This document shows, in pieces, positions 57,491 through 64,000 of a DNA stretch of 64,000 bases (the first letter of the stretch is position 1; every line of letters begins with the position of its first letter). The notes beneath the pieces are model-generated. The model was not told where the DNA came from, did no database searches, and was given only the letters and a program-made list of their open reading frames with translations. The DNA comes from an uncultured Clostridia bacterium (GTDB lineage Bacteria; Bacillota; Clostridia; Christensenellales; UBA1242). A program made the translations under genes and the position numbers. The stretch spans positions 186,001-250,000 of the forward strand of contig CANQOO010000001.1 in NCBI GenBank assembly GCA_947625515.1, in the 5' to 3' direction.

Positions 57491-58267
57491 TTGAAAAGAA
57501 CAAAAGATGATTTTTTCGAGGACGACAAAGTTCTTCGTGTGGTGCGAAAAATAAACTCGCAGCAAAATGAAGAAAAACGGCCCAAAATTTTTCAAAAAAG
57601 CACATACAAAAATTTGTATGGCAGCATTTCTTATGCAATCAAGCCGTTTCTCATTTTTTTGTGTGTGCTTGGCGTCACATATTTTGGAAATCAACTCTTG
57701 TTCCGCCTCACTGGTGCCACGGGCGGCAGTGCATATCCGCATATCCCGCTTGACGACCAAATCCCGACACTCCCTGGGTTTGTTTATCCATATTTTCTCA
57801 CCTTTCCGCTGGGGATTGTCACATTTTTCTATGTCGCTTACGCCAACAAAAACGCTTTTCGCTTGATTTATCGCACTCTTCTTGTCAGTTTCGCCATCTC
57901 AGGACTGATTTATCTTTTTGCACAAACATATTTTGTCAAGCCGGACTTTGTGCCTCAGACTTTTACTGAAAAATTTATGGTAGGCACATGGCACTCCACC
58001 TATCCAATCAACTGCTTTCCAAGCCAGCACGCCTTCATGGCGATTGCCATAATCATCGGCTGCCTTACATCCGGCAAGGGGATGAAGGTGTGGTTTAAGG
58101 TGGTGGCAATCATTCTGTCAATCCTCATCATTCTTGCCACATTTTTCCTTAAGCAGCACTTCTTCTTGGACTGGGTGGCTTCGCTTGGGATTATGCTTGT
58201 CACATATTTATTCTTTTGGCTTTTTGAACATATCAAAGCAAAGAAATTGCTTTTAAAGCAGGATTGA
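57491..58267 (+). CDS. PAP2 superfamily membrane protein (inositolphosphotransferase-like)
   Basis: INCFPSQHAFMAIAIIIGC, FLKQHFFLDWVASLGI; TTG start after aggagg. Confidence 0.82.
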   Translation: MKRTKDDFFEDDKVLRVVRKINSQQNEEKRPKIFQKSTYKNLYGSISYAIKPFLIFLCVLGVTYFGNQLLFRLTGATGGSAYPHIPLDDQIPTLPGFVYPYFLTFPLGIVTFFYVAYANKNAFRLIYRTLLVSFAISGLIYLFAQTYFVKPDFVPQTFTEKFMVGTWHSTYPINCFPSQHAFMAIAIIIGCLTSGKGMKVWFKVVAIILSILIILATFFLKQHFFLDWVASLGIMLVTYLFFWLFEHIKAKKLLLKQD

Positions 58268-58380
58268 TGATTGCTAAAAAATCATTAAAAATTTGTAAAA
58301 AATATTGCAATACTTGAACTTGATAAAAACTTTAATATTATACTTTCATTTGTGTTTTATACGAAGTTTTAAAATAAAAA

Positions 58381-58404
58381 AACTACGCCAAAGCGTAGTT
58401 TTTT
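58381..58404. terminator. Bidirectional terminator adjacent to tRNA-Leu
   Basis: aactacgc-caaa-gcgtagttttttt. Confidence 0.8.
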
Positions 58405-58485
58405 GGTGCGGATGAGAGGGGTCGAACCTCCACGGTTTCCCACTTGCCCCTTAAACAAGCGCGTCTGCCATTCCGCCACATCCGC
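58404..58485 (-). tRNA. tRNA-Leu, anticodon read as AAG, CCA encoded
   Basis: Reverse strand GCGGATGTGGCGGAATGGCAGACGCGCTTGTTTAAGGGGCAAGTGGGAAACCGTGGAGGTTCGACCCCTCTCATCCGCACCA; 7-bp acceptor, T-loop GGTTCGACCCC, anticodon stem CTTGT/GCAAG with loop TTAAGGG. Confidence 0.9.
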
Positions 58486-58789
58486 AAATTTTCTTTCCAG
58501 CAAATTCATTTAAAGCTTTTTCATTTTACATCACCCGCACAAAAATGTCAACTGTTTTGGCAAAAAAAATCAGTTTTTTGAAAATAATTTGCAGATAAGT
58601 GTTGCCAAACGGCATTTTTCAAAGATATAATACTATTACGATTTTTCAATAAAGTTTCAAGTGCTTTGTTTGGGTTGCATTTGGAAGATTGGGTGCTGAA
58701 ATTTATTGCGAAATTGGTGATTAGGCATGAAAAAAATTTGTGCTGAGTGGCTCATTTTCCCCAAAAATATTTAAACTTTGGCGGATGCG

Positions 58790-58819
58790 TTGATTTTTTA
58801 AATATATATGTGTTATAAT
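58790..58819 (+). promoter_or_regulatory. Sigma-A type promoter (TTGATT-N18-TATAAT) immediately upstream of the subtilase ATG
   Basis: ttgatt...tataat ending 6 nt before ATG 58826. Confidence 0.55.
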
Positions 58820-58825
58820 ATACAT

Positions 58826-61800
58826 ATGAAATTGTTTGGAAAAGGGTTGAAGTGGATTTTTTCTTGCACACTGATGTGTGCAACGCTTTTGCTCTTTTTC
58901 CCTTGCAACATTGCGTCCGCCGAGGAGGCAACGCAGGATTTTGACGCATTCCAGGCTGCGATTGTAGACATGGTCACAAATTTTGAAAATGAAGATGTGC
59001 TGCTTGACGACGAAGAATATGTTGTCGAAGATGGCAAGGTTCTTGTCAGCGAAAATGCCATTCAAAAATATGACCTCAAAAAAGCGGACGCTCAGGTGCA
59101 AGCCACCGCGGGCAGCGTGGCGGGGCAAATTGTGCCTCAAAGATTTTTTGCTGTTGAAAATTTGAAAGAAAAAAATGGTCAGGTTGTTGCGGGGACGCGA
59201 ATAAATCGTCTGATTGTAAACTGCCCGTGGGATGTGGACACTTTTGGTGCAGTGGCCGTTGCACAGTTCAACGATTGGCACATCTTGCAATATGAATCTC
59301 ATCAACAAGCCCAGGCGGCATATGAACATCTTTCCAATTCCAACATTGATGTTTGCTTCGATTTTGAGGTGACTGCCAGCGATTTTGAGGTGGACGAGCA
59401 AAGTTTTGTGGCAACTTCTCAGGCAGTTTCGACCCACAACTCCTGGGGTGAAGAATTTGTGGGCTATGACAGTTTTTCCAGCACCACCCTTATGATGCAC
59501 AGTCAGTCCGCTTTGCCGCAGATTGTGGTGGCGGTGATTGACAGCGGCATTTTTGCCGACCATCCGATGTTCGCTGGCCGCATCCTCACCAGCCGAGCCA
59601 AAAACTTCAGTGATGAAAAAAAAGCCACATCATATGAATATGAAGATTTAAACGGTCACGGCACGCATGTGAGCGGCACGATTTGCGAGTTCACTCAATC
59701 AAACGTGAAAATTCTTCCGCTTAAAGTGCTAAACTCGGAAGGAAAAGGGCAGGGGGCGTCAATTATTGCCGCTCTTGAATATGCCACCACATTGAAGGCG
59801 GCTGGCGTGAACATAGTTGTGGCAAACATGAGCCTTGGCATTGAACTTGCACAAAGCCAGGTCGCAACAGGATATGCCGCCCTTACGCTTGCCGTGCGTC
59901 AGGCGAACAACAAAAACATCATTTCGGTGGTCTCCGCCGGAAATGAGAGCCAAAACACCATATATTGCACGCCTGCCAGTGTGAGCGAGGCGTTCACGGT
60001 TTCGGCTCTAAGGCGAGTTGCCAACTCTTCAAATGGATATGATGTGCAGTTTGACTCTTCTTACAGCAACTTCGGCACCCATGTGGATTTTTCCGCACCT
60101 GGCACTTACATCAAAAGTGCGGCGTGGCAGGACGAAAAAGACCCAAGCGGAAATGTCATCCGCAAAATTCCGGGATACATTCAAATGAGTGGCACATCAA
60201 TGGCGGCTCCGCACGTCGCGGCGGCTGTGGCACTGGTGCTTTCCAATCCGTTCTATTCCAATCTCACTCCCGACCAAGTGCATGCACTTTTGGTGGAAAA
60301 TGCTGTTGATTTGGGGGAGAATGGCAAGGATGACCTGTATGGATATGGCTGCATCAACATTGCAGGAATTGGATGCAGGCAGGAAGGCGAGGTAACTTTC
60401 AGCGAAAGCGAAAAAAATCACTCGACAGACTTTATGCTTTCCCTTCAATTTGGCTCAAACGCGAACATCTATTACACATTTGAAGAAGCCGCTTTTGTGG
60501 ACTCCTCAAATGGCACACTTTACACCGGTCCAATCCAAATGTCGCAGACGGTGAGGGTGTTTGCCATGGGTTACAGAAAAGATGTTGCAAACAAGACGCT
60601 GATTAAAAGCAAACTCTCTTCGGCTTCTTATTATTTTGACAACATGGACTATGTGGACAACTTTAAGTTCACTAAGGTTGGCGACGACAGCTATGAAATT
60701 TCCCGCTATTATGGCACTGAACTGACCACGCTGCAAATTCCAGCAACATATAATGGCGGCAAGATTGTCAGCATTGGCCCATATGCTTTTTCCAACTCGC
60801 CAGTTGAGGTGATTTATTTGCCGCAATCTTTGCAGACAATTGGACAATCGGCGTTCAGTGGCGACACAGCTCTCAGAGAGGTGCACTGCAATTCGGATGA
60901 AATTGAAATCGGCGGATATGCTTTCTCTCGCTGCCAAAATTTAAGCATTTTCGACGTCCAGAATGTGACCAAAGTGGGAAGTTATGCTTTTGCATACTGC
61001 TCCAAATTGACCACGCTTGACCTTATGAATGCAACACAGATTGACAGCCAAGCGTTGACTGGTTCAGGCATCAAAGAGCTCTATCTCGGAGACAAGGTCT
61101 CCATCGGACAGCAAAGTGGGCTGGCATTGAATTGTGTGCATGGCTTTGCGGGGGCAGCCGCATTGTCGGATGCCGAAAGACTTGCAGCGGAATTTGGCGG
61201 AGAATTTGAGGATTTAACACTGAAAATTACTGAAAATTTGAACGCCACAGTGATTGTGCATTCGGGCGAGTCGGCAAGCTTTGGCATGAACTATTCTGGC
61301 TGGAATGTCTCTTACAATATCCTCTTGAACGGCTCCTATTACACCGGCAGCCACGTTGTTGTGCAAACGATTGGTGACGGGCTTAACAAGTGGATGATGA
61401 TGCGTGTATCCGGTGGGCTTAACAGCGGAACAAACACTTTTCAGGTTAAGCTTTCGGACGGCTTTGGCAACAGCATAACAAGTCGCGTGATGCAAATTGT
61501 GGTGGTGCAGGACGAGCAGTCCACGTTTGCCATCAATCGCATCGGGAGCAACTTCACCTTGTCAGTGACCGACGCGAACGGTCAGGTTGTGACTGACTCG
61601 CAATATTTCTTTAAATCCGGCACTTATTTGTTGGAAGTGCGTCCTGAGGATGGATACATGTTGCAGGATGTTGTGGTCAGCGAAGGCTCTTCGGTGTTCC
61701 CTGTGCTGGAACAGCGAGAGGACTACGCCAAAATTGCACTTTCCGGAGTGACACAAGATGTTCAGGTGGTTGTGATTGTAAATCAAAAATCCACGCTGTC

Positions 61801-62401
61801 TGTGCAGTTCGCCGTGCAGGACGGTGGCAGTGTTTTGCTTTCCGGACAGCCGGTGCAGGGCAATGTGGGCGTTCAAAATGGCGGCACGCTGGAATTTGAC
61901 GTTCGGGTGGATGTCGGCTTCGAGCTTAGGCGGGTGCTTGTGGACGGGGAAATTATGGAAGGAATCACGCCGACGCATTTCCGCATTTCCAACATAAGAA
62001 AAGACACGCAAGTTATTGTGCTGTTCAATGAAATCTTTCACAATGTGACAGTTTCCAGTGGAAAGGGCGGAAGCATCTCCACAAGCGGCGGACTGGAGGA
62101 CAAAATCTCCTATGCGGAAAAAAGAGAATATCACATCTCCGCCAGTGACGGATATGTCATTGACTCTGTGACCGTCAACGGCGAAAAGGTGGATGTTGTC
62201 AACGGCAACTTTGTTGTGCAAAATCAACTTCAAGACTGCGACATTGTTGTTTCGTTTAAAAAAGCAGGCTCATCCTTGTTTGAAAGCAGTTCGGTTTGGA
62301 TGGTGTATTTCTTCATTTTCATCGCACTTCTGTTTATCTTCATCCTTGCCAAAATAATTTTGGCGGTGATAAGAAAAAATAAGAAAAAAGACTTGTCCTG
62401 A
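58826..62401 (+). CDS. Secreted/membrane-anchored subtilisin-like multidomain protease (S8 + BspA-type LRR + Ig-like/InlB-like repeats + C-terminal TM)
   Basis: Signal peptide; VVAVIDSGIFADHP, LNGHGTHVSG, MSGTSMAAPHVAA; LRR segment IVSIGPYAFSNSPVEVIYLPQSLQTIGQSAF; C-terminal TM and KNKKKD. Confidence 0.9.
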   Translation: MKLFGKGLKWIFSCTLMCATLLLFFPCNIASAEEATQDFDAFQAAIVDMVTNFENEDVLLDDEEYVVEDGKVLVSENAIQKYDLKKADAQVQATAGSVAGQIVPQRFFAVENLKEKNGQVVAGTRINRLIVNCPWDVDTFGAVAVAQFNDWHILQYESHQQAQAAYEHLSNSNIDVCFDFEVTASDFEVDEQSFVATSQAVSTHNSWGEEFVGYDSFSSTTLMMHSQSALPQIVVAVIDSGIFADHPMFAGRILTSRAKNFSDEKKATSYEYEDLNGHGTHVSGTICEFTQSNVKILPLKVLNSEGKGQGASIIAALEYATTLKAAGVNIVVANMSLGIELAQSQVATGYAALTLAVRQANNKNIISVVSAGNESQNTIYCTPASVSEAFTVSALRRVANSSNGYDVQFDSSYSNFGTHVDFSAPGTYIKSAAWQDEKDPSGNVIRKIPGYIQMSGTSMAAPHVAAAVALVLSNPFYSNLTPDQVHALLVENAVDLGENGKDDLYGYGCINIAGIGCRQEGEVTFSESEKNHSTDFMLSLQFGSNANIYYTFEEAAFVDSSNGTLYTGPIQMSQTVRVFAMGYRKDVANKTLIKSKLSSASYYFDNMDYVDNFKFTKVGDDSYEISRYYGTELTTLQIPATYNGGKIVSIGPYAFSNSPVEVIYLPQSLQTIGQSAFSGDTALREVHCNSDEIEIGGYAFSRCQNLSIFDVQNVTKVGSYAFAYCSKLTTLDLMNATQIDSQALTGSGIKELYLGDKVSIGQQSGLALNCVHGFAGAAALSDAERLAAEFGGEFEDLTLKITENLNATVIVHSGESASFGMNYSGWNVSYNILLNGSYYTGSHVVVQTIGDGLNKWMMMRVSGGLNSGTNTFQVKLSDGFGNSITSRVMQIVVVQDEQSTFAINRIGSNFTLSVTDANGQVVTDSQYFFKSGTYLLEVRPEDGYMLQDVVVSEGSSVFPVLEQREDYAKIALSGVTQDVQVVVIVNQKSTLSVQFAVQDGGSVLLSGQPVQGNVGVQNGGTLEFDVRVDVGFELRRVLVDGEIMEGITPTHFRISNIRKDTQVIVLFNEIFHNVTVSSGKGGSISTSGGLEDKISYAEKREYHISASDGYVIDSVTVNGEKVDVVNGNFVVQNQLQDCDIVVSFKKAGSSLFESSSVWMVYFFIFIALLFIFILAKIILAVIRKNKKKDLS

Positions 62402-62608
62402 AACTCTCTTTGAGACATCTGACAGGTCTTTTTTTCAAATAATATTTTTCTTAAATGTTTTAATGTTTTCTTAGATGTTTTTATGCTAATTTGATTGGCT
62501 TCTGCTTTTAAATTTTTTTGTTTAGGTGTAACCTATTCTTGATAATTTTCCTTGTCCTCGAAATTTTTGTGTCATTTTTCAATTTTTAAGGTTGTGCCTT
62601 TGAAAAAA

Positions 62609-62630
62609 ATCTCTTAATAAGAGACTTTTT
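62609..62630. terminator. Terminator-like hairpin between the subtilase and Cys-rich genes
   Basis: tctctta-a-taagagactttttg. Confidence 0.55.
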
Positions 62631-62645
62631 GTTTTAAGAGCGTTC

Positions 62646-64000
62646 TCAATGTGCCACAACGGGTGGGTTGAAATCGTCTTCCTCCGCACGTGGCTTGAAA
62701 GCGGCGACAAAGGGCTTTTTGTTACACTTCCCTTCTGTCTTGCATGCTGAAAGCAAGGCGTTTGAATCGTCACAATGTTCACACTTTTTCAAAGGCTCCT
62801 TGCATTTTTCTGTGCCTTCAAAACTTTCATCAGTGCTGCAATCTTCGCAGTTTTTTTTATCCTCGCAATCTTGGCAGTTTTCAGGGCTTCCCTGCTCTTC
62901 TGCTGAGCTGCAATCTTCGCAGTTTTCTTCATCCTTGCAATCTTGGCTGTCTTCGCATTTTTCTATGTCGTCTGAGCTGGCATCTTTGCAATTTTCACAA
63001 TTTTCTTCATTCTCGCATTCAGGGCATTCGGTGTTCTTGTTCTCTTCTTCATTTTTATCGTCGATGAGGGTTGTGTTAACTTTCGTCAGTGGCTTCTGGG
63101 AGTTTTGCACCACAGGCTTCGCTATAAGACGGCTGCCGGGACGATATGTGTCAATGTTCCGCACAAGCGGGGCATATGTGTCGGTGTTTCGATTTGGGTT
63201 GAATCGCGAAAAATTGATGTTGTTGCCATTCATGCCGCCATAAGCATAAGGCGTTCCGCCATAGCCGTAGCCATACATGCCGTTGCCGGCGATGCCATAA
63301 GGGGCGTTCCCGCCGAAAATCGGCCCTGCACCATAGCCATATCCTCCCATTGTGCCATATCCGCCAGCTGTGCCGGCACCGTAGCCGCCCATGCCATAGC
63401 CGTAGCCGCCCATGCCGCCATACATGCCATAATATGGGGCGTAGCCGCCATATGGCAGGTTCATGCGATTGAGATTGTTGGAGTCATACTTGAAGTATGG
63501 ATTGTTTGCAGAGACGCCCGTCTGTGTCCCGGCGTTCTGCAAAATTGGAGAAGCAATTTGCGAGCCGCCATTTTGCAAAATGCCCTGCGTGTCATCATTT
63601 TGCAAGTTTTGTGATGCTCCGCCGCTTTGTGTGCTGTTTTGTGTGTCATTTTGTGAAGTTTTGTTTTGGGATGTGATATCCGTGTTGTCACCATCTTCAT
63701 GGATGTTTTGATTGTAATTCTCTCCGCCTGGCTCGCTGCCCACCTGTCCAGGCTGTTGCGATGCGTCTTCTTGCGGGAATTCTTGCGAAATGTTGAGATA
63801 ATTCTCAATTTGATTCAACGTCAGGAGAATGTTCTCATAAAACGACGAGCGGGCATTTGAGTTGCAGGCGAGGCGATTGAGTTTCGCGTTGATTTTGTCT
63901 GAATTTTTGTCCACATTTTTTTTCAGAGAAGAAATGTGCTTGACCGTGCTTGACATCTCGTTTTGTGTGTATGCCACCGAATTGGTGTATTTTTCAAGGC
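62646..64000 (-). CDS. Low-complexity protein: coiled coil + Asn/Gln-rich + Gly/Tyr-rich + Cys/Glu-rich C-terminus (5' end beyond window)
   Basis: Frame stays open to the window edge (LEKYTNSVAYTQNEMSS...); GGYGYGMGGYGAGTAGGYGTMGGYGYG and ENCENC/ENCEDC/ENCQDC/KNCEDC repeats. Confidence 0.75.
   Translation of the reverse strand, partial: LEKYTNSVAYTQNEMSSTVKHISSLKKNVDKNSDKINAKLNRLACNSNARSSFYENILLTLNQIENYLNISQEFPQEDASQQPGQVGSEPGGENYNQNIHEDGDNTDITSQNKTSQNDTQNSTQSGGASQNLQNDDTQGILQNGGSQIASPILQNAGTQTGVSANNPYFKYDSNNLNRMNLPYGGYAPYYGMYGGMGGYGYGMGGYGAGTAGGYGTMGGYGYGAGPIFGGNAPYGIAGNGMYGYGYGGTPYAYGGMNGNNINFSRFNPNRNTDTYAPLVRNIDTYRPGSRLIAKPVVQNSQKPLTKVNTTLIDDKNEEENKNTECPECENEENCENCKDASSDDIEKCEDSQDCKDEENCEDCSSAEEQGSPENCQDCEDKKNCEDCSTDESFEGTEKCKEPLKKCEHCDDSNALLSACKTEGKCNKKPFVAAFKPRAEEDDFNPPVVAH

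Noticed and set aside
62646-63500. Gly/Tyr and Cys repeats as a DNA satellite or CRISPR-like repeat
   Set aside because: Periodicity follows codons and is restricted to one reading frame, so it is protein-level low complexity.

Overview
The window is a chromosomal segment of a low-GC Bacillota (Clostridia-like) genome. It is mostly housekeeping genes: secDF, tex, mcsB-clpC, hpf, gpmI, greA, rnjA, tsaE/tsaB, a mreB-like gene, minD, ftsK, rimO, pgsA, recA and valS, plus one tRNA-Leu. I see no phage, transposon or CRISPR array. The unusual feature is the number of proteins that keep a recognisable enzyme fold but appear to have lost their catalytic residues. These are an MtaD-type amidohydrolase without metal ligands, an ABC ATPase with only Walker A, a Ppx/GppA homologue without phosphate-loop or HD residues, a membrane HtrA homologue without the nucleophilic Ser, and a CinA-like protein at the cinA locus without the ESCTGG motif. 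In addition, McsB carries Ser at the position of the essential phosphagen-kinase Cys and sits next to an unannotated 48-aa 'mini-McsA'. Other notable items: a ferredoxin / pseudo-Ppx / pseudo-HtrA / MreB / MinD / MinE-like neighbourhood; a Gly/Tyr-rich plus Cys/Glu-rich low-complexity protein at the right edge; a poly-Asp zinc-ribbon protein whose last codons form the arm of its own terminator; a terminator-like hairpin in the greA leader; a probably leaderless multidomain subtilase; and a tRNA-Leu with an apparent AAG anticodon. All family assignments come from reading motifs by eye; no searches were run.
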